NCBI GenBank assembly: GCA_902834555.1
Contig: CADFJN010000011.1
Location: forward strand, 1 to 64,000
Reading direction: 5' to 3'
Origin: Atopobiaceae bacterium
GTDB taxonomy: Bacteria > Actinomycetota > Coriobacteriia > Coriobacteriales > Atopobiaceae
Length of the DNA stretch: 64,000 nt
Position 1 is the stretch's first letter. The number at the start of each line of letters is the position of its first letter. The position numbers and the translations under genes were made by a program. Shown here one piece after another: positions 50,251 to 58,470 of the stretch. Under the pieces are notes generated by a model. It saw only the letters and a program-made list of their open reading frames with translations. It was not told the DNA's origin and ran no database searches.

Positions 50251-51786
50251 TTACTTGCCCTCCTTGGAACGCGTAGTCTGAATCATGCGGTTGATGGCGT
50301 TGACGTAGGCCTTTGCGCTGGAGACCACGATGTCGTTGTCGGCGCCGCGGCCGGTGTAGACTCTGCCGTCCTCGGCGGTGATGCGCACCGTGACTTCGCC
50401 GATGGCGTCGATGCCGCGGGTGATGGCCTTGACCGAGAACTCCGCGAGGTCGCCGTGGACGGCAACCACCTGGTCGACGGCCTTGTAGGCGGCATCGACG
50501 GGACCGGTGCCGGTGGCGCAGGCCACGTGCTTCACGCCCAGCTCGTCCGTGATGGTAGCCGTGGCGGTGGGCACCAGCGGATCGCCGCAGGAGACCTGCA
50601 GGGCATCCAGGGTGTAGACGGCCGCAACCTCACGCTGGCGCTCCTGGACAATGGACTCCAGGTCCTCGTCGTAGACTTCCTTCTTCTGGTCCGCGACCTC
50701 GAGGAAGCGCTTGTAGATGTCGTCGTACTCCTCGGCGGAGAAGGTGTAGCCCAGCTCGGCAAGACGGTGCTTGAGGGCTGCGTGGCCGGAGCGCGCGGAG
50801 AGGATGATCTCGGAGCCTGCGGCGCCAACGTCCTCGGGGTTGATGATCTCGTAGGTGTCGCGCGCCTTGAGCACGCCGTCCTGGTGGATGCCGGAGCTGT
50901 GCGCGAACGCATTGGCGCCCACGATGGCCTTGTTTGCCTGCACGTTCATGCCCGTGATGCGGCTCACCAGGTGGCTCGAGCGCGTGAGCTCGCGGGTGTT
51001 GACGTCCGTATAGGCATCAAGCTCGTCACCGTGCATCTTGATGGCCATGACGACTTCCTCGAGCGCGGTGTTGCCGGCGCGCTCGCCCAGGCCGTTGATG
51101 GTGCACTCGATTTGCGTGGCGCCGTTCTTAACGCCGGCCAGCGCAAGCGCGGTTGCCATGCCCAGGTCGTTGTGGGTGTGAACGCTGATGGTAACGTTCT
51201 CGATGCCGCGGACGTTGTCGGCCAGGCCCTTGATGCGGGCGCCAAAGTCATCCGGCATCTGGTAGCCCGTGGTGTCCGGGATGTTCACAACGGTCGCGCC
51301 CGCGTCGACAGCGGCCTGAATCACGCGCTCAAGGAACTTCTGGTCCGCTCTGCCGGCGTCCTCGGCGTAGAACTCCACGTCCTCGACGTACTGCTTGGCG
51401 TACTTCACGCAGTGGATGGCACGCTCGACGCACTCGTCCTCAGTGATGCGGAGCTTCTCGCGCAGGTGCTGCGGCGAGACGCCCAGGCCGGTGTGGATGC
51501 GCGGACGCTTGGCGGTCTTCAACGCCTCGGCCGCGCGGTCGATGTCCTTGTCAACGGCGCGCGTGAGGCCAACAACCACGGCGTCGTCGCCGGCGAGGCG
51601 GCCGATCTCCTGCACCGAGCGGAAGTCGCCCGGGGAGGAGATGGGGAAGCCCGCCTCGACAACGTCCACGTGCAGGCGCAGCAGCTGCTGGGCGATGACG
51701 AGCTTCTCCTCGGTGTTCATGGACGCGCCGGGCGACTGCTCGCCGTCGCGAAGGGTGGTATCGAAGATGGCGATCTTGCGGGTCAT
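50251..51786 (-). CDS. leuA: 2-isopropylmalate synthase
   Basis: The 511-residue enzyme condenses acetyl-CoA with 2-oxoisovalerate, the committed step to leucine. The HMGL-like barrel opens with IFDTTLRDGEQSPGASM and has HTHNDLGMATALALAGVKNGA (metal ligands) and IECTINGLGERAGNTALEEVV. The C-terminal LeuA dimerisation domain (about residue 390 on) binds leucine for feedback inhibition. MTRKIA is the start with GGAGGT upstream; a longer frame starting in the attenuator is rejected. A leader peptide and hairpin precede it. Confidence 0.96.
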   Translation of the reverse strand: MTRKIAIFDTTLRDGEQSPGASMNTEEKLVIAQQLLRLHVDVVEAGFPISSPGDFRSVQEIGRLAGDDAVVVGLTRAVDKDIDRAAEALKTAKRPRIHTGLGVSPQHLREKLRITEDECVERAIHCVKYAKQYVEDVEFYAEDAGRADQKFLERVIQAAVDAGATVVNIPDTTGYQMPDDFGARIKGLADNVRGIENVTISVHTHNDLGMATALALAGVKNGATQIECTINGLGERAGNTALEEVVMAIKMHGDELDAYTDVNTRELTRSSHLVSRITGMNVQANKAIVGANAFAHSSGIHQDGVLKARDTYEIINPEDVGAAGSEIILSARSGHAALKHRLAELGYTFSAEEYDDIYKRFLEVADQKKEVYDEDLESIVQERQREVAAVYTLDALQVSCGDPLVPTATATITDELGVKHVACATGTGPVDAAYKAVDQVVAVHGDLAEFSVKAITRGIDAIGEVTVRITAEDGRVYTGRGADNDIVVSSAKAYVNAINRMIQTTRSKEGK

Positions 51787-51858
51787 TGCTACCTCCATTG
51801 GATATGGACCCAGTGACTGGTACCAGGTTGCCTTGGGATGGTGGCATGACACACGACA

Positions 51859-51908
51859 AGACCCAGCTGCCGCTGTCCCAAGGCGGGACGCGAACGCAAG
51901 CTGGGTCT
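51859..51908 (-). terminator. leu attenuator hairpin
   Basis: On the minus strand AGACCCAGCT pairs with AGCTGGGTCT (arms 51908-51899 and 51868-51859), with an inner GTCCC/GGGAC stem, followed by TGTCGTGTGT. It lies 24 nt after the leader peptide stop codon and about 73 nt before leuA. It fits the terminator of a leucine attenuator, although its U-run is weak. Confidence 0.7.
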
Positions 51909-51932
51909 AATGATACCTGCTGGACCTCGGAC

Positions 51933-52019
51933 CTAGCGTGCGCTCGCGCACGTAAGCTCTAGGCCGAGTAGATCGAGGGCGAGAAGGTCCATGGGCAGCT
52001 CCTGATGATTCATGCGCAT
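51933..52019 (-). CDS. leuL: leu operon leader peptide
   Basis: A 28-codon ORF with a strong ribosome binding site (GGAGGGGAGGG, about 5 nt upstream) encodes a peptide ending MDLLALDLLGLELTCASAR. Seven of the 13 residues from 10 to 22 are, or directly flank, Leu codons, the pattern of a leucine-sensing attenuator. When charged tRNA-Leu is scarce the ribosome would stall here and prevent the hairpin at 51859-51908. Leader peptides of this kind are known for leuA in Streptomyces and corynebacteria. It was found by position and codon content, not by homology. Confidence 0.85.
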   Translation of the reverse strand: MRMNHQELPMDLLALDLLGLELTCASAR

Positions 52020-52212
52020 GTTCCCTCCCCTCCTGGCCGAGGCTGCTGGCTGCAGCCGGTGTTGATTACTGTGGCACAGCGGAAAAAGATGGGCGCCGGA
52101 GTTTTGTGAGCGGTAGCCGAACGGAAACATTGCGCGGGTGTGCTGCACGAGGGCGCCGGCGCCAAAGTCGAACTTTCGCAGCAATGGCCAGCGAAATCGC
52201 GCGATGCCGCCC

Positions 52213-53091
52213 CTACAGTCCCAGCCCGGCTGCACCCTTCGTGCGAAAGAGCTCGATCATCTCGCCCGTAAGGCTGGCGTGGTCGTTCGCGCGCTCAAGC
52301 GGAATCTCCTCCGGGGAAAACCAGCGTGCCTCCGCAAGCTCCTGGTGGTCGGTGCGGATGCGCCGGCTCCCGTCCACATGGCACCAGAACCCCATGAGTA
52401 GCGTGTCCGAGAAGGGCCAGGGCTGGCTCTTGTAGAAACGCAGGTCGCGCACGCGCAGCCCCACCTCCTCCATGACCTCGCGGCGCACGGTGTCCTCCAC
52501 TGACTCGCCAATCTCTGTGAACCCGGCGACAAGCGCCCACAGCTTGAGCGCGCGTCCCTGGTAGCGCGTGAGCACGATCCTCTCGCCATCCGTCACGGCG
52601 GCAATCACGCCCGGCTGGATTTTGGGGTAGACAATCTTCGCGCAGTTGGGGCACACAATCTCGCGGCTGCGCGGGGCAAGCTCCATGGCGTGTCCGCAGC
52701 GCGAGCAGAACCTGTTGTCGCGATACCACGAGGCAAGCTGGGAGCCCACCGCCGCGGCAAATGCCAGGTCGGCCGGGCCAACGCCGCGCAGCCACCCCAC
52801 TCGCTCGTAAGTGAAGCCCGCCGGCGTTGCAACCTCGTCGTCCAGCGCAAGGAAGAAGTCATCCTCGCCAATGCGGAACGCGAACACGGTGCGCTCCGGC
52901 GGCGTGGGATAGTCTGCCAGACGCGGCAGCTCAATCATCTCGCCCGAGGAGAACTCGTCCGCGCCACGCTCACCTGCAGCCACCACGTGCACAAGCGCCG
53001 AGCGGTCGCGGTAGTGCAGCACGTAGCTCTCGGCCTTGGCCTCCTTGGGCTCGAAGTGATTGTCGTACGCCTTGCCCGTCTCCTGAATCAC
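52213..53091 (-). CDS. nudC: NAD+ diphosphatase / NADH pyrophosphatase
   Basis: The 292-residue protein has the NudC layout: N-terminal domain, zinc ribbon CSRCGH...CPNC (about residues 140-160) and a Nudix domain with GFTEIGESVEDTVRREVMEEVGL followed by SQPWPFSDTLLMGF, the SQPWPFPxS-like array specific for NADH pyrophosphatases. It hydrolyses NAD(H) to NMN(H) and AMP and can remove NAD caps from RNA. The GTG start (VIQETG) is preferred, with GGAGGAGC upstream; the longer MSHRGG frame begins in a palindrome. Confidence 0.93.
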   Translation of the reverse strand: MIQETGKAYDNHFEPKEAKAESYVLHYRDRSALVHVVAAGERGADEFSSGEMIELPRLADYPTPPERTVFAFRIGEDDFFLALDDEVATPAGFTYERVGWLRGVGPADLAFAAAVGSQLASWYRDNRFCSRCGHAMELAPRSREIVCPNCAKIVYPKIQPGVIAAVTDGERIVLTRYQGRALKLWALVAGFTEIGESVEDTVRREVMEEVGLRVRDLRFYKSQPWPFSDTLLMGFWCHVDGSRRIRTDHQELAEARWFSPEEIPLERANDHASLTGEMIELFRTKGAAGLGL

Positions 53092-53106
53092 GCCAGCTCC
53101 TCCCCG

Positions 53107-53137
53107 ATGAGACAAAGGGACAGTCCCTTTGTCTCAT
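53107..53137. repeat. GAGACAAAGGGAC palindrome, copy 4
   Basis: ATGAGACAAAGGGAC (53107-53121), one base, then the exact complement (53123-53137). It lies between the divergent nudC and degV-type genes, just upstream of the nudC ribosome binding site. Confidence 0.93.
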
Positions 53138-53206
53138 GCGCCAAGATACCCCTACAATAGCTATAAGATGTGTTGAAATGTCACCACGCGGGCTGCGGAG
53201 GCAACC

Positions 53207-54067
53207 ATGGCAGACTACATCCTCGTCACCGAGACCGGCTCCGACATCCACGAGGAGACCGCACGCCGCCACGGCATTGTGGTTGTTCCCATGCACGTGA
53301 ACTTTGGCGAGCTCTCCCGCGACGACGACTCCTTCCCGCCCGAGGAGCTCTACGAGTACTACAAGACCACAGGCAAGCTGCCGCAGACCTCGGGCTGCAC
53401 ACCTGCGGACTTCTCCGCAGCATTTGACCGCATCCATGAGGAGTACCCCACGGCCAAGATACTCTACCTGGCCTACTCCGCCGCAACCACGGTCTCCTAC
53501 CGCAGCGCGCACCTCGCCGCGGAGGGCCGCGACTACGTGACCATGATGGACACCAAGTCCGTCTCCTGCGCGCTGCGCCTGGTGGTCACCAACGTCGCCC
53601 GCATGATGGAGGTCAACCCCGACGCCACGGAAGACGAGGTCAAGGCCTTCGTCGAGAGCCAGGTACGCCGTATCCGCTTTGCCTTCATCCCAGGTGACCT
53701 CGAGTACCTGCGCGCGGGCGGCCGCCTCTCAAACGTGGCGTTTCTCGGCGCGACGCTCCTGCGCATTAAACCCACGGTCGAGGTGCTCGACGGCAAGCTC
53801 GTTGCCACCAAGAAGCGTCGCGGAGCCATGGTCAAGTGCGTGGGCCAGCTCGTCGAGGACTTCGTGACCCGCGAGCCCATGGACCTCTCGCGCGTGAACC
53901 TCACGTACACGGTGGGCAACGCTCCCGACCCCATCATCCGCGCGTTGGTCGAGAAGATCCTGCGCGACCACGGCACGCAGGAGATCGAGTGGGTCAAGTC
54001 CGGCTGCGTGATTGCAAGCCACTCCGGTCCAGGCGCCTTTGGCATCGCGGCTGTGGCCGCCGAGTAA
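53207..54067 (+). CDS. DegV-family fatty-acid-binding protein
   Basis: The 286-residue protein has the DegV fold, which binds a fatty acid between two domains (FakB-like): ILVTETGSDI at the start, KLPQTSGCTPADFSAAFDRI, ILYLAYSAATTVSYRSAHLAA and GDLEYLRAGGRLSNVAFLGATLLRIKPTVEV. FakB proteins present fatty acids to the FakA kinase for phospholipid synthesis. No fakA gene is in the window. GGAGG precedes the ATG. It is a single gene, divergent from nudC across a palindrome. Confidence 0.92.
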   Translation: MADYILVTETGSDIHEETARRHGIVVVPMHVNFGELSRDDDSFPPEELYEYYKTTGKLPQTSGCTPADFSAAFDRIHEEYPTAKILYLAYSAATTVSYRSAHLAAEGRDYVTMMDTKSVSCALRLVVTNVARMMEVNPDATEDEVKAFVESQVRRIRFAFIPGDLEYLRAGGRLSNVAFLGATLLRIKPTVEVLDGKLVATKKRRGAMVKCVGQLVEDFVTREPMDLSRVNLTYTVGNAPDPIIRALVEKILRDHGTQEIEWVKSGCVIASHSGPGAFGIAAVAAE

Positions 54068-54111
54068 GGACGGCGCGCGGGGACCGCGAGGCCGCCGCGC
54101 TCCCGCGTCAC

Positions 54112-55035
54112 TCACGCCCGCTTGGCCGCAGTCCTTCTCAGCAGCATGGGCCCAAGCTCGCTGGCAAGCACCCCGAGAAACACCAGCGAGAACCCCAGGA
54201 CCAGCTGAGGCGTGAGCTGCTCGTGGTAGAAGATCACGCTCGCGATGACCGCAAACACGCTCTCAAGCGAGAGGAGCAGCGCAGACTGAGCCGGCGGCAC
54301 AACGGTCTGTCCCACGTTCTGGATGAGCGTTGTCACGCAGGACGAGAGAATCACCAGGTAGGCAAGGGAAAGCCAGAACGAGGTGCCAAGCCCGGATAGC
54401 GCCGGTACCTGCTCGCCCAGAACCAGCGAGAACACGGCGCAGGTCAAAGACATGAAGCCCAGCTGCACCACAGAGATGGTGGTCATGTCGTGCGAGCTGG
54501 AGAGCCTGTCGACAAACACAATCTGGATGGCAAAGAACACCGCCGAGAGAAGCGTAAGCCACTCGCCGAGCCCCAGCGACGGGCGCATGTCGTCACCCAG
54601 CGAGATGAGCGCGATGCCCACAATGCTCAGCAGCGCCGCCACCAGGCTCGACACGCCCGGGCGTCTGCGGACAGCCGCCCAGTTGATAAAGGGCACCAGC
54701 ACGCAATAGGTGGCGGTGAGAAAGGCGCTTCTCCCCGGCGTCGTGTAGGCAAGGCCGAGGTTCTGGACGGCAAACCCCGCGCCATACAGCACGCCCAGGA
54801 TTCCCCCCGCAAGAACATGGCTCCAGTCAAAGTTGTCACGCAGACGCTTCCAGAAGATAACCGCCATGAGCACGGTGGCGATCAGAAAGCGAACGGCCAT
54901 CAGCCAGCATGCGGGAGCAACGTCCAGCGTGTCTTTGATGATGACAAACGATGCGCCCCAGATGATGGCGCAGGACAGCATCCCGATCTTCCATGCCCAC
55001 ATGGGAGCGGTTCGTATGTCACGCGTGTTTGGCAT
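54112..55035 (-). CDS. EamA/DMT-family transporter
   Basis: The 307-residue protein has ten membrane segments in two EamA repeats (LSCAIIWGASFVIIK..., and LSLGLGEWLTLLSAVFFAIQIVFVDRL...). Drug/metabolite transporters of this kind export amino acids or other metabolites; the substrate is unknown. MPNTRD is taken as start. No ribosome binding site is visible, but a TATAAT -10 element ends only 7 nt upstream, so the mRNA is probably leaderless. It is convergent with the degV-type gene. Confidence 0.88.
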   Translation of the reverse strand: MPNTRDIRTAPMWAWKIGMLSCAIIWGASFVIIKDTLDVAPACWLMAVRFLIATVLMAVIFWKRLRDNFDWSHVLAGGILGVLYGAGFAVQNLGLAYTTPGRSAFLTATYCVLVPFINWAAVRRRPGVSSLVAALLSIVGIALISLGDDMRPSLGLGEWLTLLSAVFFAIQIVFVDRLSSSHDMTTISVVQLGFMSLTCAVFSLVLGEQVPALSGLGTSFWLSLAYLVILSSCVTTLIQNVGQTVVPPAQSALLLSLESVFAVIASVIFYHEQLTPQLVLGFSLVFLGVLASELGPMLLRRTAAKRA

Positions 55036-55042
55036 GCGGGCG

Positions 55043-55048
55043 ATTATA
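55043..55048 (-). promoter_or_regulatory. -10 element for a likely leaderless mRNA
   Basis: TATAAT on the minus strand (55048-55043) with 7 nt to the ATG at 55035, so transcription should start at or next to the start codon. The -35 region (TATGTG or TGTGAG) is weak. Confidence 0.55.
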
Positions 55049-55233
55049 CGACCCGAGAACGGTCTCACATAGCGAGCGCAGGGTTTTTTCTCGCGCTCGT
55101 CTCCTACTGCCCGCGCATGCCGTAAACTTGAAAGCGCTGGAGGATTTCCGGCACCAGAGCTCTAACCGGCATTGCCGGCAACGATCGCGTCGGTGCAAGG
55201 GGCATCGGCGAGGGAGTTCGGAGAGGAGAACAC

Positions 55234-55968
55234 ATGCAGTATTCGGCAGAAGTGGAGCGCATGTGCCCAGTTGCCAAGGGTGCATACCACGGACCGGCGC
55301 CCATCCCCGAGGAGGGCAAGTGGGTTCAGGCCAAGGAGATCACTGACATCTCCGGCTACACCCACGGTGTTGGTTGGTGCGCCCCGCAGCAGGGTGCCTG
55401 CAAGCTCAGCCTCAACGTCAAGAACGGCGTCATCGAGGAGTGCCTCATCGAGACCATCGGCTGCTCGGGCATGACCCACTCCGCTGCCATGGCTGCCGAG
55501 ATTCTCCCCAAGAAGACCATCCTCGAGGCCCTGAACACCGACCTCGTGTGCGACGCCATCAACGTCGCCATGCGTGAGCTGTTCCTGCAGATCGTCTACG
55601 GCCGCAGCCAGACCGCATTCTCCGAGGACGGCCTGCCCATCGGCACCGGCCTCGACGACCTCGGCAAGGGCCTGCGCTCCATGGTGGGCACCATGTACGG
55701 CACCGCCGCCAAGGGTGCCCGCTACCTCGAGCTCACCCAGGGCTACGTCACCCGCATGGCCATCAACAAGAACGACGAGATCGTGGGCTTTGAGTTCCTC
55801 AACCTCGGCAAGTTCACCGACGCGGTCAAGGCTGGCGTCGATCCCGCAGAGGCCGTCCAGAAGGCCATGGGCCACTACGGCCAGTGGGATCAGGCTGTGA
55901 AGTTCATCGATCCTCGTACCGATGAGGAGACCCACAGCACCGAGTCCACGTTCCCCGTCCACGAGTAA
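55234..55968 (+). CDS. Fe-S cluster assembly scaffold-like protein (partner of GGGtGRT protein)
   Basis: The 244-residue protein has a NifU/IscU-N-like fold with Cys residues in GVGWCAPQQGACKLSLNV and LIETIGCSGMTHSAAMAAEIL. Automatic annotation usually calls such proteins iron-sulfur cluster assembly scaffold. They occur almost always directly upstream of a GGGtGRT protein gene, as here (29 nt apart). GAGAGGAGAA precedes the ATG. The function of the pair is not established; a role in Fe-S or metal handling is inferred from the fold. Confidence 0.87.
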   Translation: MQYSAEVERMCPVAKGAYHGPAPIPEEGKWVQAKEITDISGYTHGVGWCAPQQGACKLSLNVKNGVIEECLIETIGCSGMTHSAAMAAEILPKKTILEALNTDLVCDAINVAMRELFLQIVYGRSQTAFSEDGLPIGTGLDDLGKGLRSMVGTMYGTAAKGARYLELTQGYVTRMAINKNDEIVGFEFLNLGKFTDAVKAGVDPAEAVQKAMGHYGQWDQAVKFIDPRTDEETHSTESTFPVHE

Positions 55969-55997
55969 CTCCGAGTAGAGAGAAGGAGGTACAGCAC

Positions 55998-57014
55998 ATG
56001 GCCATCACGTTCGAAGGCTACGAGCGCCGCATCGCCCAGATCAACAAGGCGTGCGAGCAGTACGGCATCAAGGACCTCGAGGAGGCCCTCAAGCTCTGCA
56101 CCGACCGTGGCTTCAACCCCTATGACATCACCACTGGCATCCAGTCCATCGCGTTCGAGAACGCAAAGTGGGCCTACACCCTGGGCTGCGCCATCGCGCT
56201 GAAGAAGGCCGAGAAGGGCGAGGTCACCACGGCCTCCGAGGCTGCCGCCGCCATCGGCGAGGGCCTGCAGGCCTTCTGCGTCCCCGGCTCCGTCGCCGAC
56301 GACCGCAAGGTCGGCCTTGGTCACGGCAACCTGGGCGCCATGCTTCTCGGTGAGGACACCGAGTGCTTCGCATTCCTGGCTGGCCACGAGTCCTTCGCTG
56401 CCGCCGAGGGCGCCATCGGCATTGCCAACAACGCCAACAAGGCCCGCAAGAAGCCGCTCCGCGTCATCCTGAACGGCCTTGGCAAGGACGCCGCCCAGAT
56501 CATCGCCCGCATCAACGGCTTCACCTACGTGAAGACGCAGTTCGATTACTACACGAGCGAGCTCAAGATCGTCGAGACGATCCCCTACTCCGACGGCCCG
56601 CGCGCCAAGGTCAACTGCTACGGCGCCGACGACGTCCGCGAGGGCGTTGCCATCATGTGGCACGAGAACGTCGACATCTCGATCACCGGCAACTCCACCA
56701 ACCCCACGCGCTTCCAGCACCCCGTCGCGGGCACCTACTTCAAGGAGCGCGTGCTTGCCGGCAAGAAGTACTTCTCCGTGGCGTCGGGCGGCGGCACCGG
56801 CCGCACCCTGCACCCGGACAACATGGCTGCCGGCCCCGCCTCCTACGGCATGACCGACACCATGGGCCGCATGCACTCCAGCGCGCAGTTCGCCGGCTCC
56901 AGCTCCGTGCCTGCGCACGTCGACATGATGGGCCTCATCGGCATGGGCAACAACCCCATGGTCGGCTGCACCGTTGCGTGCGCCGTCGCCGTCGAGGAGT
57001 CCCTCAAGAAGTAG
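55998..57014 (+). CDS. GGGtGRT protein
   Basis: The 338-residue protein contains the family-defining GGGTGRT (in SVASGGGTGRTLHPDN, about residue 265) and further conserved stretches VGLGHGNLGAMLLGEDTECFAFLAGHESF and NNANKARKKPLRVILNGLGKDAAQIIARING. The family (PF14057 type) is found mainly in anaerobes and its activity is unknown. AAGGAGG lies 9 nt upstream of the ATG. It forms an operon with the scaffold-like gene and ends at a strong terminator. The very even codon use (GCC, GGC, CTC) suggests high expression. Confidence 0.92.
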   Translation: MAITFEGYERRIAQINKACEQYGIKDLEEALKLCTDRGFNPYDITTGIQSIAFENAKWAYTLGCAIALKKAEKGEVTTASEAAAAIGEGLQAFCVPGSVADDRKVGLGHGNLGAMLLGEDTECFAFLAGHESFAAAEGAIGIANNANKARKKPLRVILNGLGKDAAQIIARINGFTYVKTQFDYYTSELKIVETIPYSDGPRAKVNCYGADDVREGVAIMWHENVDISITGNSTNPTRFQHPVAGTYFKERVLAGKKYFSVASGGGTGRTLHPDNMAAGPASYGMTDTMGRMHSSAQFAGSSSVPAHVDMMGLIGMGNNPMVGCTVACAVAVEESLKK

Positions 57015-57059
57015 GCTCGCGCCTCTCGGCATCGAGTCCACGCAGGTTATTCGACATGA

Positions 57060-57096
57060 GCGGGACCGTCACCCCCGGGTGGCGGTCCCGTTTTTT
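57060..57096 (+). terminator. Terminator of the GGGtGRT operon
   Basis: CGGGACCG T CACCC and GGGTG G CGGTCCCG pair around CC, followed by TTTTTT. It is the strongest intrinsic terminator in the window, 46 nt after the stop codon. Confidence 0.95.
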
Positions 57097-57285
57097 GTGG
57101 ACGGGGTTCTCAGCCGGTAGCTTCCGGGCGATAGCTTCCGGGCGGCCTTTCCAAAGTCGCGCGACTTATGCGTTTCTCTCGCAGAAATAATTAAATATCC
57201 TCATTTTGTCCCGCAATCGGTATGATTCTTGCTGCGAACGGCAGATTTTTCCCCACCCATAGGCACCACAGCGAGAAGGAGCCCC

Positions 57286-58011
57286 ATGCCCTACAACATC
57301 CTTGCCGAGTTCGGGAGTACCGCCCTCATGATCATCTTTGGCGTTGGTGTCCACTGCGACACCGTGCTCAAGGGGACCAAGTACCAGGGCTCCGGTCACA
57401 TGTTCGCCATCACCACGTGGTCGTTTGGCATCTCGGTGTGCCTCTTCACCTTTGGCGGATCGATCTGCATGAACCCCGCCATGGCACTCGCGCAGTGCAT
57501 CCTTGGCCTGGTGCCCTGGAGCATGTTCGTTCCGTATGTGATTGCCGAGATGCTCGGCGGCTTTGTGGGCGCCGTTGCCGCATGGTTCATGTACAAGGAC
57601 GAGTTCAAGGACTCCGAGGGCGTAGTTGACCCCATTGCCCAGCGCAATATCTTCTCGACAAACCCAACCAGGAACAACCTCCCGCACGACTTCTTCTGCG
57701 AGGCGTTCTGCACGTTCTTCTTCATCTCCGGCATTCTTGCCATTGCGCACTACGCCGGCGATAACCTGCTGCTGTGCGCCATCTGCGTTGGCCTTCTGGT
57801 GTGGGCCATTGGCATGGGCATGGGCGGCATCACCGGCTTTGCCATGAACCAGGCGCGCGACCTTGGCCCCCGCATGGCCTACCAGGTGCTTCCCATCAAG
57901 AACAAGGCCGACAACAACTGGAAGTACGGCCTCACCGTCCCGGGCCTCGCGCCGTTTGTGGGCGCGACGGTGGCCGCGCTCTTCGTGCACGGGTTCCTCG
58001 GCATCTTCTAG
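57286..58011 (+). CDS. MIP-family channel (aquaglyceroporin-like)
   Basis: The 241-residue protein has six membrane helices with two half-helix pore loops. The first loop has the canonical NPA (ICMNPAMALAQ); the second reads NQARDLGPR in place of NPARDLGPR, so the Asn and the Arg of the filter remain but the Pro is changed to Gln. The Asp after Arg is the aquaglyceroporin mark, suggesting glycerol or another small neutral solute. MPYNIL is the start with GAAGGAG upstream; the longer MLRTAD frame has no site. Confidence 0.87.
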   Translation: MPYNILAEFGSTALMIIFGVGVHCDTVLKGTKYQGSGHMFAITTWSFGISVCLFTFGGSICMNPAMALAQCILGLVPWSMFVPYVIAEMLGGFVGAVAAWFMYKDEFKDSEGVVDPIAQRNIFSTNPTRNNLPHDFFCEAFCTFFFISGILAIAHYAGDNLLLCAICVGLLVWAIGMGMGGITGFAMNQARDLGPRMAYQVLPIKNKADNNWKYGLTVPGLAPFVGATVAALFVHGFLGIF

Positions 58012-58117
58012 GAGCCAGAACATAGCGAGAACCACCTGACGGCCGCCCCCTCTGGGTGCCGGCCGCGTTCTTTGCCGTAGCCTCTCTTCCTTCTCCCCTT
58101 CCACTTCCCCCCTTACC

Positions 58118-58196
58118 TTCTTTAGCGGTTTTTGAGAACGATGATTGGCGCGACCTGCGGAAATGTTGCCCCCGTTTCACAGAAACCGCTAAAGAA
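58118..58196. repeat. Dispersed hairpin repeat, class A, copy 3
   Basis: TTCTTTAGCGGTTTTTGAG (58118-58136, continuing to 58138) pairs with 58175-58196. Relative to copies 1 and 2 the change TAT to TAG (ATCGG to AGCGG) on the left is matched by GAT to GCT on the right, and GGTAT/ATACC becomes GGTTT/AAACC, so base pairing is kept. The loop of about 36 nt has the core CGACCTGCGGAAATG. It lies in the 731-bp space between the convergent MIP and murI genes. Confidence 0.88.
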
Positions 58197-58277
58197 CGAC
58201 TGGGCGGATGGGTGGGTGAGGCCCCCTCAGCTTCGTCCGTGGCCTCGCCTCGGGGCATCGGGCCTTCTCGGCAGAAA

Positions 58278-58353
58278 TTATTGCGCGAAATTTCTTGATA
58301 TTGAGATACTCAACTGGGCGAATACTTGAGTTATGAGAAATATCGCTCAATAA
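58278..58353. repeat. Dispersed hairpin repeat, class C, copy 1
   Basis: TTATTGCGCGAAATTTCT (58278-58295) pairs with AGAAATATCGCTCAATAA (58336-58353), an 18-bp stem with two mismatches. The 40-nt loop contains TCAACTGGGCGAATAC, presented in an inner ACTCAA/TTGAGT hairpin. Nothing recognisable lies between this and the previous repeat except a TTCTCGG motif. Confidence 0.85.
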
Positions 58354-58470
58354 CGAAGGGGCAGACAAGGTGCTGAGCCGATAAGAACCTCAAACAGGAG
58401 ACCAGATGAGGCGAATCCCTCTGCTCCACCTGTGATTTGTTCTCGGGGTGCCTTGCTTCGTCTTCTAAGA

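Noticed and set aside
48982..51816. 944-codon plus-strand ORF opposite leuC and leuA
   Set aside because: Spans two real genes on the other strand and their junction; repetitive composition typical of shadow frames.
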